From Parendozoicomonas callyspongiae (GTDB lineage: Bacteria > Pseudomonadota > Gammaproteobacteria > Pseudomonadales > Endozoicomonadaceae): a DNA stretch of 64,000 nt. Under the pieces are notes generated by a model. It was not told the origin of the DNA and ran no database searches. It saw only the letters and a list, made by a program, of their open reading frames with translations. The translations under genes were made by a program, and so were the position numbers. Positions within the stretch are counted from its first letter, which is position 1. Every line of letters starts with the position of its first letter. This document shows, piece after piece, positions 46,658 to 56,204 of the stretch. The DNA is taken from NCBI RefSeq assembly GCF_023502345.1, contig NZ_JAMFLX010000020.1, positions 20,376 through 84,375 of the forward strand, read 5' to 3'.

Positions 46658-47827
46658 ATGAATCTGCACGAATATCAGGGCAAGCAATTATTTGCCGCCT
46701 ATGGCCTGCCGGTATCTACCGGTTATGCCTGTGATACGCCTGATGAAGCTGTTGAAGCCGCTGATAAGATTGGGGGGGACTCCTGGGTGGTAAAAGCCCA
46801 GGTTCATGCTGGTGGAAGAGGTAAAGCTGGTGGCGTCAAGCTGGTTAAGAGCCGTGATGAGATCCGTGCTTTTGCAGAACAGTGGCTGGGGCAGCGTCTT
46901 GTGACTTACCAGACTGATGAGCGCGGTCAGCCTGTCAGCAAGATTCTGGTAGAAAGTTGCACTGATATTGCCAGTGAGCTGTATTTGGGGGCTGTGGTTG
47001 ATCGTTCTTCCCGTCGCATTGTCTTTATGGCCTCCACTGAGGGGGGCGTGGAAATCGAGAAGGTTGCCCACGAAACACCAGAAAAAATTCTTAAGGCTGA
47101 GATTGACCCGCTTGTCGGTGCCCAGCCTTTCCAGGGGCGTGACCTGGCTTTCCGCCTTGGACTTGATCCCAGCCAGGTTAAGCAATTTACCAAGATTTTT
47201 CTGGGGCTGGCCAAGCTGTTCCAGGAATGCGACCTTGCTCTCCTTGAAATCAACCCTCTGGTTATCACTCCTGAAGGTGACCTGCACTGCCTGGATGCCA
47301 AGATCAATATTGACTCCAATGCTCTCTACCGGCAGTCCAAATTGAAAGTAATGCATGACCCAAGCCAGGAAGATGCCCGTGAAGCGCATGCTGCGCAGTG
47401 GGAGCTGAACTACGTTGCCCTTGATGGCAATATCGGTTGTATGGTCAACGGTGCCGGTCTGGCTATGGGTACCATGGATATTATCAAACTTCATGGTGGT
47501 GACCCGGCCAACTTCCTTGATGTGGGTGGTGGTGCTACCCGTGAGCGTGTTACCGAAGCCTTCAAAATTATTCTGTCTGACGACAGTGTTCAGGCCGTTC
47601 TGGTCAATATCTTCGGTGGTATTGTTCGCTGTGACCTGATTGCCGAAGGCATCATTGGCGCAGTGAAGGACGTTGGAGTGAAAGTTCCGGTCGTGGTTCG
47701 TCTTGAAGGAAACAATGCCGACAAGGGCTCCAAACTTCTGGCCGACAGTGGTCTCGATATTATTGCGGCAGGCAGCCTGACAGAAGCTGCGCAGCAGGTG
47801 GTTAAGGCAGCGGAGGGCCAGGCATGA
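46658..47827 (+). CDS. sucC: Succinyl-CoA synthetase beta subunit
   Basis: A 389-residue ATP-grasp protein, usual length, that binds nucleotide and CoA/succinate. Marks: [62 protein letters not shown] and [17 protein letters not shown]. It forms a tetramer with SucD and makes ATP (or GTP) from succinyl-CoA. Its stop overlaps the sucD start (ATGA). Confidence 0.99.
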   Translation: MNLHEYQGKQLFAAYGLPVSTGYACDTPDEAVEAADKIGGDSWVVKAQVHAGGRGKAGGVKLVKSRDEIRAFAEQWLGQRLVTYQTDERGQPVSKILVESCTDIASELYLGAVVDRSSRRIVFMASTEGGVEIEKVAHETPEKILKAEIDPLVGAQPFQGRDLAFRLGLDPSQVKQFTKIFLGLAKLFQECDLALLEINPLVITPEGDLHCLDAKINIDSNALYRQSKLKVMHDPSQEDAREAHAAQWELNYVALDGNIGCMVNGAGLAMGTMDIIKLHGGDPANFLDVGGGATRERVTEAFKIILSDDSVQAVLVNIFGGIVRCDLIAEGIIGAVKDVGVKVPVVVRLEGNNADKGSKLLADSGLDIIAAGSLTEAAQQVVKAAEGQA

Positions 47828-48696
47828 GCATCCTGATCGATAAGAATACCAAGGTGATCTGCCAGGGCTTTACTGGTTCCCAGGGTACTTTCCACTCTGA
47901 ACAGGCGATTGATTACGGCACTCAGGTTGTGGGTGGCGTGACACCGGGTAAAGGCGGCCAGACTCATCTCGGGTTACCGGTATTTAACACAGTCGCTGAG
48001 GCGGTTGAGAAAACCGGTGCAACAGCCAGTGTGATTTATGTACCGGCTCCTTTCTGTAAAGACTCCATTCTGGAAGCAGCTTTTGCCGGTGTTGAGCTGG
48101 TTGTTTGTATCACTGAGGGCATTCCTACGCTGGATATGCTGGAAGCCAAGGTGAAGTGTGATGAGCTGGGTGTGAAACTGATCGGCCCGAACTGCCCCGG
48201 AGTGATTACCCCAGGGGAGTGCAAGATCGGTATTATGCCTGGTCATATTCACAAGCCTGGCAAGGTGGGTATTGTTTCCCGCTCTGGTACTCTGACGTAT
48301 GAAGCCGTTAAGCAGACTACAGATTTTGGCTTTGGTCAGTCCACCTGCGTGGGTATTGGTGGTGATCCGATTCCCGGCTCCAACTTTATCGATATTCTGT
48401 CGGAGTTTGAAAAGGATTCGGCTACAGAAGCCATCGTAATGATCGGTGAGATTGGCGGTACCGCTGAAGAAGAGGCAGCAGCCTACATCAAGGATCATGT
48501 GACCAAGCCTGTTGTATCTTATATCGCTGGTGTTACTGCACCTGCCGGAAAGCGGATGGGGCATGCCGGCGCCATTATCGCAGGTGGCAAGGGAACAGCT
48601 GATGAAAAATTTGTTGCCCTTGAGGGTGCGGGTGTAAAAACGGTTCGCAGTCTTGCCGATATTGGTGAAGCCCTTAAGGAAGTTACGGGCTGGTAA
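47824..48696 (+). CDS. sucD: Succinyl-CoA synthetase alpha subunit
   Basis: A 290-residue protein. N-terminal CoA-binding Rossmann domain ([26 protein letters not shown]), [20 protein letters not shown], and the phosphohistidine loop [17 protein letters not shown] near residue 246. Last gene of the sdh-suc block; a strong terminator follows. Confidence 0.99.
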   Translation: MSILIDKNTKVICQGFTGSQGTFHSEQAIDYGTQVVGGVTPGKGGQTHLGLPVFNTVAEAVEKTGATASVIYVPAPFCKDSILEAAFAGVELVVCITEGIPTLDMLEAKVKCDELGVKLIGPNCPGVITPGECKIGIMPGHIHKPGKVGIVSRSGTLTYEAVKQTTDFGFGQSTCVGIGGDPIPGSNFIDILSEFEKDSATEAIVMIGEIGGTAEEEAAAYIKDHVTKPVVSYIAGVTAPAGKRMGHAGAIIAGGKGTADEKFVALEGAGVKTVRSLADIGEALKEVTGW

Positions 48697-48712
48697 TTCT
48701 CTCGATCCTTTG

Positions 48713-48743
48713 AAAAAGGCAGCTTTAAAGCTGCCTTTTTTTT
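48713..48743. terminator. Rho-independent terminator after sucD
   Basis: Stem AAAGGCAGCTTT directly abutting its complement AAAGCTGCCTTT, flanked by A's on the left and eight or more T's on the right. It can also end the convergent endonuclease transcript. Confidence 0.93.
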
Positions 48744-48764
48744 ACATCGGTACCCACATAAATG

Positions 48765-49457
48765 TTATTGAGTAAGGTAAGGGTTCTCCCAGCCTACTAC
48801 TTTCTGGATTCGGCGACTTCTCTCTATCTCCCACCAGCTAGGCTGGTATATTTTGTTCCAGCTCTGGAATAGCTGCTTCTCCGGTTTGCTGAGTTTGAAG
48901 CCATAGCGGTTGGCCATATAGAGGTAGGTGCGGGCAATCATGCCCCGTTTCAGCTCTGGTGGTTCGGCGCGACGGCGCTTGAAATTAACTTTGAAGTCAC
49001 ATTGGCCATACATATCGGCGGTATCAGGTAATACAGTGAAGCTGTAATTGGAACGATCACCATTTACCTCACCAATAGTAGGAGCCAGGTTGTACAGGTC
49101 GGCCTCCATAACTGCGAAAGTTTTGTTTTTCTTACAGTTCTTTCTCCCTCCTTCCTGCCAGCACTGTAACTGGTGACCAAATACCCAGGCTGGCACAATA
49201 TGCTCCCACTCAATTCGATTTGCTCTCCGCTCCTGCTTGCGAACCTGGTAACCACAGCTATCCAGGTCTGGAGTCAGTTTCTTGTCCCCTGAGTACTTAC
49301 AGCCACAGTAGAAGGTTATTTTTCTGTCTTTATAGATCAATGCAGCCTGTTTTTTGGCGGAGGTGAAATTTCTGGGGGCTTCGCGGGCTTCCAGTACAGA
49401 AATGTTTAGGCAAAGAAGAATTATCGCAATAGCGACGTTTAACTGCTTGGGATTCAT
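48765..49457 (-). CDS. endA: Secreted/periplasmic endonuclease I
   Basis: A 230-residue nuclease of the EndA/Vvn family. A Sec signal ([15 protein letters not shown]) precedes the mature enzyme. The beta-beta-alpha-metal site is visible: [13 protein letters not shown] with general-base His86, then [17 protein letters not shown] with metal-binding Asn. Six Cys (C51, C53, C68, C99, C108 and another) match the disulfide-rich family. It degrades DNA non-specifically outside the cytoplasm, for nutrition or to limit transformation. It could be a type II secretion substrate. It is convergent with sucD. Confidence 0.95.
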   Translation of the reverse strand: MNPKQLNVAIAIILLCLNISVLEAREAPRNFTSAKKQAALIYKDRKITFYCGCKYSGDKKLTPDLDSCGYQVRKQERRANRIEWEHIVPAWVFGHQLQCWQEGGRKNCKKNKTFAVMEADLYNLAPTIGEVNGDRSNYSFTVLPDTADMYGQCDFKVNFKRRRAEPPELKRGMIARTYLYMANRYGFKLSKPEKQLFQSWNKIYQPSWWEIERSRRIQKVVGWENPYLTQ

Positions 49458-49740
49458 AGGTGAGTGGGGTAAGAAATCAGAGAGTTATGATTATTCACCT
49501 TTAAAAGTAAAAGTCACACAGCGTATTTATGCGTACTGATTCAGGCAATTTTTCCAAGAGATGCCCTGTATAAATTTCATACATGGTTGCTGCAGTGGTT
49601 TGCCGAATAAATACCTGCGATTCGCTGATTAAATGGTGTTTAATTTTGTTCGAATGAACATATACTCGGCCTTGCGGACACAAAGAAACAATAATCTGCC
49701 ACTTGTGGTAGTGATGCTGATTTAATAATCAGGGGGTCTT
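49458..49740. other. Divergent region between endA and ald
   Basis: 283 bases with no gene. It holds the ald promoter/operator candidate at 49647-49666 and an AGGGGG ribosome site just before ald. The endA side shows no clear promoter. Confidence 0.5.
49647..49666 (+). promoter_or_regulatory. ald promoter -10 box with adjacent palindromic operator
   Basis: TGTTC-GAAT-GAACA (49647-49660), a perfect inverted repeat, abuts a TATACT -10 box (49661-49666). The -35 is poor, so an activator or repressor binding the palindrome would control ald. The leader is about 70 bases. Confidence 0.55.
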
Positions 49741-50862
49741 ATGCTGGTAGGTGTGCCAAAGGAAATTAAAAACCACGAATACCGTGTTGGTCTGACTCCG
49801 GCTTCAGTTCAGGAGCTGATACATCATGGTCATCAGGTTCTGGTTGAAAAGAATGCGGGTCATTCCATTGGTTTTACTGATGAGCTTTACGAAAGGGCGG
49901 GAGCAGTTATTGCCGAAACTGCCGCTGAGGTTTTTCAGCGTGCTGAAATGATCGTTAAAGTGAAAGAGCCTCAGACTGTTGAACGGGCCATGTTACGTGA
50001 AGGTCAGGTACTGTTTACCTATCTGCACCTTGCTCCTGATGAGCCCCAGACCCGTGAGCTGATGCAGTCTGGAGCAACCTGCATTGCTTATGAAACTGTT
50101 ACAGATGACCATGGCCGCCTGCCTCTGCTGGCACCTATGTCTGAGGTAGCAGGTCGTATGTCTATCCAGGCGGGTGCACATTGTCTGGAAAAATACAAAG
50201 GTGGCCGTGGTGTACTGTTAGGTGGTGTTCCTGGTGTTGAGCCTGGTCATGTTGTCATTATCGGTGGTGGTGTGGTTGGTGAGAATGCTGCAGCAATGGC
50301 TGTAGGTATGGGCGCTGACGTAACTATCCTCGACCGCTCTGTGGATGTTCTCCGTCGTCTGGATGCCCGTTTCGGTAACCGCATCCAGACTCAGTTCTCA
50401 ACCAAATCAGCTCTGGAAGAGCTGGCTCTCAATGCCGATATGCTGGTCGGTGCCGTTCTGATTCCTGGCGCATCAGCCCCCAAACTGGTGACACGTGAGC
50501 TTATTTCTCAAATGAAGCCAGGTTCTGCCATTGTCGATGTTGCAATTGACCAGGGTGGATGTTGTGAGACCTCACGCCCTACGACTCATGCTGATCCTAT
50601 CTATATGGTTGATGGAGTCGTCCACTACTGTGTTGCCAATATGCCTGGAGCCGTGGCACGGACATCTACGCTGGCATTGAATAATGCCACTCTGCCTTAT
50701 GCTCTGGCGCTTGCAGATAAGGGCGCTGGCCAGGCTCTGCGTGATGATCCTCACTTGTTGAATGGCCTTAATGTTTGTCAGGGCAAGATTACCTGCAAGG
50801 AAGTCTCTGAAGCCCGTGATATTCCTTATACCGACCCCGCTTCTCTTATAATGGATATCTAA
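49741..50862 (+). CDS. ald: Alanine dehydrogenase
   Basis: A 373-residue NAD-dependent enzyme that interconverts L-alanine with pyruvate and ammonia. Signature MLVGVPKEIKNHEYRVGLTP at the start; substrate Lys (VKVKEP, ~75) and catalytic His (TYLHLAPDEP, ~96); Rossmann GGGVVGENAAAMA near 175; RTSTLALNNATLPY near the end. Cytoplasmic hexamer. It is a one-gene unit with a palindrome in its promoter and a hairpin terminator after it. Confidence 0.98.
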   Translation: MLVGVPKEIKNHEYRVGLTPASVQELIHHGHQVLVEKNAGHSIGFTDELYERAGAVIAETAAEVFQRAEMIVKVKEPQTVERAMLREGQVLFTYLHLAPDEPQTRELMQSGATCIAYETVTDDHGRLPLLAPMSEVAGRMSIQAGAHCLEKYKGGRGVLLGGVPGVEPGHVVIIGGGVVGENAAAMAVGMGADVTILDRSVDVLRRLDARFGNRIQTQFSTKSALEELALNADMLVGAVLIPGASAPKLVTRELISQMKPGSAIVDVAIDQGGCCETSRPTTHADPIYMVDGVVHYCVANMPGAVARTSTLALNNATLPYALALADKGAGQALRDDPHLLNGLNVCQGKITCKEVSEARDIPYTDPASLIMDI

Positions 50863-50880
50863 CTTTATCTCCCCAGTATT

Positions 50881-50912
50881 TCCGGCAGGGTTAACTCTGC
50901 CGGAACCTCTTC
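50881..50912 (+). terminator. Probable terminator after ald
   Basis: Stem TCCGGCAG (50881-50888) / CTGCCGGA (50897-50904), 8-base loop, followed by a T/C-rich tail rather than a clean T-run. Confidence 0.65.
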
Positions 50913-51022
50913 TCTGTCACCTCCATTCATCTTTATCTCGCCCGACTAAGTACGTTCGTTGTGTTTTATGCGGATGGAGAAATTGTGTTCAATTACCTAA
51001 AGTACGGCCTGAATTTTGCGGA

Positions 51023-51928
51023 ATGTTGACTGGTATGAATCAGGACGCTGTGATTGCGCCCCCGGGGCCTTCGAAGTACTTCTTGAAGCGGGCACTTCGT
51101 CCGTTTTCTCTAAGCGTAGCGCTGGTAACTTGTGGTCTGGGGATAGCCTTGGCAGCAAAGACCGGAGATGGAAATACATTTCGTGCCACTCTGGTGATGA
51201 TGGCAGGAATCCTGCTGCAGTCTGCGGTGAACTTTTTTAATGATTATGCGGATCTGTCTTTCTGGAAGGGAAGAACGGATAAGTATGCCCAGACAATTAC
51301 CGGTTTGATTAAGCGCAATACTCGCATTGCTGTAATTATCACTGCCATTGCCGTAGTCATGGGAATGATTCTGGTCAACCAGTCTGGATGGCAGCTGCTG
51401 GTACTGGGTGTTATCGGAATCGCCGGTGGCTATTTCTACACAGGGGCACCTGTCAATTACAAGAACCGTGGCCTTGGCGTGTTAGGCGTATTCCTCTTTA
51501 CCGGGATATTGATGGTTGCCGGGGCCTATGTAGCCGTTGCCGGTCGCTGGTCCTGGGAAGTCTGTCTTTATTCTATTCCAGTCAGTATGATTTCCAGTAT
51601 GCTGCTGCTGGCAAATGAGCTGCGTGATGTCGATGAAGATATCAAAAATCATATCGCTACCTTTACCGCGCGGGTGGGCTTTGATCTGGGCAAGAGCACT
51701 TATATCGGCCTGGGTTTCCTGGTTATACTGGTAACCTTTATGATGATCTTTACCGGAGTACTGGAATCGCCGTTCTGGCTGCTGCCATCCCTGTTAGCCT
51801 TCCGCAGCCCTGTTGTCATGTTGCTGCGTACCAGCAGTAGGGGACATCGTCGTTGGCTTTCCCGTCTGCCTCCACTGACCGGACGTTTCTTTGTTGTTTA
51901 TGGCGTTGGCTTTATGCTGGCTCTCTAG
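51023..51928 (+). CDS. UbiA-family prenyltransferase (MenA-like)
   Basis: A 301-residue polytopic membrane enzyme with about eight helices. Both Mg-diphosphate motifs are seen: NFFNDYADLSFWKGRTD and NELRDVDEDIKN; the first resembles MenA more than UbiA. MenA joins a prenyl chain to dihydroxynaphthoate in menaquinone synthesis. No other men gene is in the window, so the substrate remains open. The start is ATG 51023 or ATG 51035; neither has a strong ribosome site. Confidence 0.82.
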   Translation: MLTGMNQDAVIAPPGPSKYFLKRALRPFSLSVALVTCGLGIALAAKTGDGNTFRATLVMMAGILLQSAVNFFNDYADLSFWKGRTDKYAQTITGLIKRNTRIAVIITAIAVVMGMILVNQSGWQLLVLGVIGIAGGYFYTGAPVNYKNRGLGVLGVFLFTGILMVAGAYVAVAGRWSWEVCLYSIPVSMISSMLLLANELRDVDEDIKNHIATFTARVGFDLGKSTYIGLGFLVILVTFMMIFTGVLESPFWLLPSLLAFRSPVVMLLRTSSRGHRRWLSRLPPLTGRFFVVYGVGFMLAL

Positions 51929-51940
51929 GCTCTGTTAGCA

Positions 51941-52987
51941 TCAGTGGCTATGGTGGCTTTCGCCACTGACCCAGCTATCAATAGCTTCCCATAACTCCCA
52001 AGTATGATGAAGCAGGCTGATTTCATTATGGTAACGAGAAATCAGCCCAAGCCAACCTTCGTGTTGATGACCATATTCCCGATATAACTCCACGAGATTA
52101 AGTAGGAGAGATGTTGAGACAAACCCGGTATGCGCAGCGGCTGGGTGATGGGTTGCCTCAAGAAGATCGTGATAATAATTCAGGTAGATATACTTTCCCA
52201 AACGGGTTTGATGCAGGTGAGACATCCCTTCAAGTGTATGCAGCGCCAGGGGCAGAGTATTCAGGGCGATTCCGATAATATCTCTATGGGCAATACTCTC
52301 AGCCGTCTCGCTGATATGGTTGATGATTTCATAGATATGCCAGGCTGATACAACGCTATCCCCTGCGGTGTATTTGCTTCCATTAAAATAGCTCCAGCTG
52401 GCTGAAGGCAGGGTTTTTCCAGGATCGATTCCAAGCCCGGGCCAGTCTCTTCCAAGATAACCAGCTTCAGCTACCAGTCTGTTCTGGATTCCCAGGATAT
52501 CTTTGGCAATTTTGTGGTCGACGGAGATGCTTTTTTGGATTTTGCCTGATAGGGTCATCCATCCCACTTGCCAGTCCAATGAGGTGATTTCCCACTGGTC
52601 ATCCTTATCAATATCTATGGATACAGCAGTTGATGCGGACGATGAATCTGTACATTGAAAATCAATATCTTCCTTGGTAAACCCCAGTGGTTGTAGTGCA
52701 TTGATCGCAACGCTTTTAAGCACAGAGCAGGATGGCCGTAAATGGCTGTCTAAAGGCGTTAACCAGGAATACCGTCCTTCTGGTCCTTTTAAGTTGATAG
52801 TCAGGTGGTTTTGAGAATTTCGCTCAATCTGAAATGACTTGTCATTAAGTTCAGGATAAAGTTCTAAATCATCGCAAAGCGCCATTGTTGATAGAACTAA
52901 TGCGGTCAGAGACATCAAGGGATTAAAAATGAATCTGTAAAATGTTTTGTAGTGATATTTGGATGGTGTTTTTATTCGATTTACCAC
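51941..52987 (-). CDS. Exported orphan protein with His-rich C-terminal half
   Basis: A 348-residue protein I do not recognise. From a GTG at 52987 (GGGA about eight bases upstream) it has a long basic n-region and a hydrophobic core (LMSLTALVLSTMALC), suggesting Sec export. Residues ~40-150 look beta-rich; the C-terminal half is helical with many His (SAWHIYEIINHISE, HTLEGMSHLHQTRLG, LLEATHHPAAAHTG, GESHHSH end), which could bind metal. It converges on the MenA-like gene 12 bases away. No functional call is justified. Confidence 0.7.
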   Translation of the reverse strand: MVNRIKTPSKYHYKTFYRFIFNPLMSLTALVLSTMALCDDLELYPELNDKSFQIERNSQNHLTINLKGPEGRYSWLTPLDSHLRPSCSVLKSVAINALQPLGFTKEDIDFQCTDSSSASTAVSIDIDKDDQWEITSLDWQVGWMTLSGKIQKSISVDHKIAKDILGIQNRLVAEAGYLGRDWPGLGIDPGKTLPSASWSYFNGSKYTAGDSVVSAWHIYEIINHISETAESIAHRDIIGIALNTLPLALHTLEGMSHLHQTRLGKYIYLNYYHDLLEATHHPAAAHTGFVSTSLLLNLVELYREYGHQHEGWLGLISRYHNEISLLHHTWELWEAIDSWVSGESHHSH

Positions 52988-53107
52988 AGTAAATCCCGCT
53001 ATTATTGAGAATTGTCCTCAATTTCTAGCAGATATCACTGAGTATTCCAGAAATGTCAGGTGAATAAATGTGAAGGCGCGGCCGGAAGTCCAGCCGCATG
53101 AACAGGA

Positions 53108-55222
53108 TTAGTTTTTTTCAGGAATAGCGTGGCTTTCTATGTCGAAAAGTTTGTCAGCAGTTTCTGGCATGGAGCCGGATAGAGGGGTAATTCCACGGCC
53201 GCTATGGATCAGGCGTAGAGTGGAATATTTGTCCATAGTTGCAATTTCTGAATCAGGTCCTTCCCGAATAATGCTTGGTTTGATAAACAGCATCAGGTTT
53301 TGCTTCTCAACAATATCTTTCTTGTTGGTGAAGAAACGGCCTAGCAGTGGTATATCACCAAGTAAAGGAACTTTCTCTGTTCCTTTAGTGGTGATATCGC
53401 GCAGAATTCCTCCCAGCACAATCGTTTCGTGATTATCGACCACTATCGTTGTTTTTATTTTTCTCTGGTTTGTAATTGGATCGCCGCTGGCACCACTGAC
53501 GGCTTCGGTCAGGTTTGAAAGTTCCTGTTCGATTTCCAGTCTCAGTGTATTTCCATCACCGATATGCGGAGTTACTTTCAGGGTTAGACCAACTGGTTTG
53601 CGCTCGGTGGTATTGAATGGGTTTTTCCCAGAACTTGCATCACTGGAGTAAGAGCCAGTAGTAAACGGAACCTCCTGACCAACAACCAGTTCTGCTTCTT
53701 CATTATCCAGTGTCATCAGGTTGGGGGTCGACATCAGGTTAACGTTCTGACGGGAGCTGAGTGCATTAACAATAACCCCGAAGTTGCTGTTTCTCAGCAA
53801 AACCTGTCCAAAGTTTAGCTTGGAAAGGTCTTGAGCCGCTCCGACTACCGATATAGCGTCAGTAACACCTTCAGAGCCTCTTTGGCCGGTAGGGTTTTTA
53901 CCCTGGAATCCCCACTGGAACCCGAGGGCTTCCTTGATATCACCTTTTACTTCAACAACGGCTGCTTCAATCAAAACCTGGGCCCGACGCACATCCAGCT
54001 GTCGTACAAGGTTCTCAAGTTCCTTCAAAGTGTCCGGATCTGCAATCATAACCAGAGCATTGGTTGATTCATCAGCCTTGATAAATGTATCACTACCAAG
54101 CCCTTTGCTTTTGAAGGAAGCGGGCTTATTGGCTGTTTGCGGATTCGGTCGGTTACTGGAATTTCGAGGTTTTGGTGTTGAAGATGAGCCCGACTTGTTC
54201 TCCTGGCTATCATCCTGGATTGTTTGTGATGCTTCATTCAAAATCTCGGCAAGATTCTTGGCATCAGCATGACGAAGGAAAATCACCCGGGTTGAGGACT
54301 TGCGAATACCTTCCTTATCCAGTGTCTGTACCAGTTTTCTGACCCGGGAGCGCTTATTGGCATTACCTTTGATAACCAGGCGGTTGCTGCGCTCATCGGC
54401 AATCACCTGCATACCGCTGGGCAGGTGGCCTTTTCCTGTAGATAGAGTGTCCTGGATTATTTTAGCGACATCACCCACCCAGGCATGCTCTAGGGCCAGA
54501 ACTTCATAATCATTATCACTGGCGTTATCAAGCTCCCGGACGAGCTTGGTGATACGGTCAACATTATCTTTTTGGTCGCTGATAACAACAGCATTACCTG
54601 AGGCTGAAGCTGCTGCATGACCATATTGGGCTATGAGCGGACGGACAATAGGAATAACTTCAACGGCTGAGACGCTGTGAAGATCAATAACCCTTGTAAC
54701 CATGGTGGCTTTGGCCGGCTTGTCCTTTCCCTCAAAGGTCGAGCTGGTGGTTTTCGCAGTTGTGCTTGGAATAATACTGCGAACCTTGCCCTTGGGAATA
54801 ACGGCATAGCCATTGGCGCTCAGAACTTCCAGGAAAATATCGTAGATCTGGTCTTTGGTCATAGGGCGCGATGAAATCACACTGACCGTATTCCCCCCCT
54901 TGATCCGGGGGTCGATAACGAAGCTTTCACCGGTAATAGTCGCGATCTGGGCAATAAACTCCCGGATATCTGCATTCTGCTGGTTGAGGGTCCAGCGTTT
55001 TTCTTCCGGTTTGGCTGGCTTTTTCTCTGCCGGGGCTGCAACCTGTACTTCGGGTTGCTCAGGTATAAACTGCTCCTCATGATTATCCGCCCAGATTGAA
55101 GTCGGTAACCATGAAATCGTCAGAGCAAGTAGAACGCTCCTGCCCCCTGTCCACCTGAGAGATTGTAATCTGCGCATCGTCATCAGTGTGCTAACCCATG
55201 AATTCTTTGTATTTATCGACAA
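53108..55222 (-). CDS. gspD: Type II secretion outer-membrane secretin GspD
   Basis: A 704-residue secretin. After the signal peptide (LLALTISWLPTSIWA) come N0 (LNQQNADIREFIAQIATITG), N1-N3 and the secretin pore domain with VPFTTGSYS and VGLTLKVTPHIGDG near the gate, then LLGDIPLLGRFFTNKK. A Ser/Asn/Pro-rich insert at about residues 345-380 enlarges N3. There is no clear pilotin-binding S-domain. Start: TTG at 55222 has AAGGAA upstream; the ATG at 55183 gives a neater signal and is the alternative. It follows gspC by 27 bases. Confidence 0.96.
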   Translation of the reverse strand: MSINTKNSWVSTLMTMRRLQSLRWTGGRSVLLALTISWLPTSIWADNHEEQFIPEQPEVQVAAPAEKKPAKPEEKRWTLNQQNADIREFIAQIATITGESFVIDPRIKGGNTVSVISSRPMTKDQIYDIFLEVLSANGYAVIPKGKVRSIIPSTTAKTTSSTFEGKDKPAKATMVTRVIDLHSVSAVEVIPIVRPLIAQYGHAAASASGNAVVISDQKDNVDRITKLVRELDNASDNDYEVLALEHAWVGDVAKIIQDTLSTGKGHLPSGMQVIADERSNRLVIKGNANKRSRVRKLVQTLDKEGIRKSSTRVIFLRHADAKNLAEILNEASQTIQDDSQENKSGSSSTPKPRNSSNRPNPQTANKPASFKSKGLGSDTFIKADESTNALVMIADPDTLKELENLVRQLDVRRAQVLIEAAVVEVKGDIKEALGFQWGFQGKNPTGQRGSEGVTDAISVVGAAQDLSKLNFGQVLLRNSNFGVIVNALSSRQNVNLMSTPNLMTLDNEEAELVVGQEVPFTTGSYSSDASSGKNPFNTTERKPVGLTLKVTPHIGDGNTLRLEIEQELSNLTEAVSGASGDPITNQRKIKTTIVVDNHETIVLGGILRDITTKGTEKVPLLGDIPLLGRFFTNKKDIVEKQNLMLFIKPSIIREGPDSEIATMDKYSTLRLIHSGRGITPLSGSMPETADKLFDIESHAIPEKN

Positions 55223-55249
55223 GTTTTGAATTTCCTTGCCCGCTTCAGA

Positions 55250-55879
55250 CTATTCATCAAGACGCTGGCGCAGGTCGTCCATTCTCCAGTCCAGCTGCGA
55301 GGCGGCATTCTGGGATGCTTCATTGACCGGTCCCGGGGGGAGTTTAGTCGTGCTTGCTGCTGAAGGTGGTGGAGGTGAGTAGAGCTCAACACCTTGATTA
55401 CTGCTGACTTCAGGAAAAACCAGTTTCTGAAGTTTGCCGTTGTAACTGATCACTACGTGGTGTGGGTGGACGCTGTCCAGTTGTGCGCCTCCGGGGATAT
55501 AGTCCCCAACCAGATAGAGGTGATCCTGACCGTCACCGCCCTGGATAATTGCACTCGAAGGAACCTCGCCATCGCCGGCCAGAGCTCCTCTCAAAGTGAG
55601 GTTCAAGTTGGATTTCGGGATGTTAGCTGTCCGGTTGAGGGTCGGTTTGTCATCAGCCTCGCCAAACAGAAACTTGTAATCCCTGAGGGCAATCATCTTT
55701 TTGGGAGGTTCTGAGCTTTGGGTGACATGCTCGGGTGGCTCTGTCATCAGATCATCAATGATGCGCACCAGGTGCATAGCAAGGGAGACAAGCAGTCCGA
55801 GGCACAGCAGGATAAAGATAACCTGACGGTGGTGCTTGACGAGCCATTGTTTGCCTGTGACAAGTGTTTCGTTATTCAT
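55250..55879 (-). CDS. gspC: Type II secretion inner-membrane protein GspC
   Basis: A 209-residue GspC: short cytoplasmic N-terminus, membrane helix ~20-38, then the HR domain (NLTLRGALAGDGEVPSSAII, LYLVGDYIPGGAQLDSVHPH) that contacts GspD N0. After a PPPPSAAS linker the protein ends with a short helix; the PDZ domain found in many GspC proteins is absent, as in coiled-coil XcpP-like forms. It is divergent from gspE across 325 bases. Confidence 0.92.
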   Translation of the reverse strand: MNNETLVTGKQWLVKHHRQVIFILLCLGLLVSLAMHLVRIIDDLMTEPPEHVTQSSEPPKKMIALRDYKFLFGEADDKPTLNRTANIPKSNLNLTLRGALAGDGEVPSSAIIQGGDGQDHLYLVGDYIPGGAQLDSVHPHHVVISYNGKLQKLVFPEVSSNQGVELYSPPPPSAASTTKLPPGPVNEASQNAASQLDWRMDDLRQRLDE

Positions 55880-56204
55880 CTTTATTAAGAAGCTCAGGCT
55901 GCCATGCTACAAAGATAAACAGCAATGTTAAATGAAGATAACTGCCGGTTTTTTAGGTCGCCAGACCGACGGGGTATCCCCATTAATCAGGTTTTTTGTT
56001 GTTTTTGTCCCCAGTCCTAACTGCAGAATAGGAAGGAAATGGTAAAAAAAACAGCCTGCTTATCTCGTTTTGCTCCCATAATTACCAATACGAACAATAA
56101 TTAGTAAAAACTGTCATAACTATGACCTCAAAATTATGACCCAAGGGAAGAGCGCACCGAAAACAAAGACAGCGCTTTAGCCAGAAGAGTTCAGGAGCAC
56201 CAGA
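55880..56204. other. gspC-gspE divergent control region
   Basis: 325 bases without a gene, AT-rich. It contains the TATGAC/GTCATA repeat cluster at 56113-56140. No near-consensus sigma70 promoter was found for either operon, which would fit activator-dependent control. Confidence 0.45.
56113..56140. promoter_or_regulatory. Putative operator upstream of gspE
   Basis: A perfect inverted repeat GTCATA-AC-TATGAC (56113-56126) followed by a third half-site TATGAC (56135-56140) in direct orientation. It lies 65-92 bases before gspE. The regulator is unknown. Confidence 0.45.
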
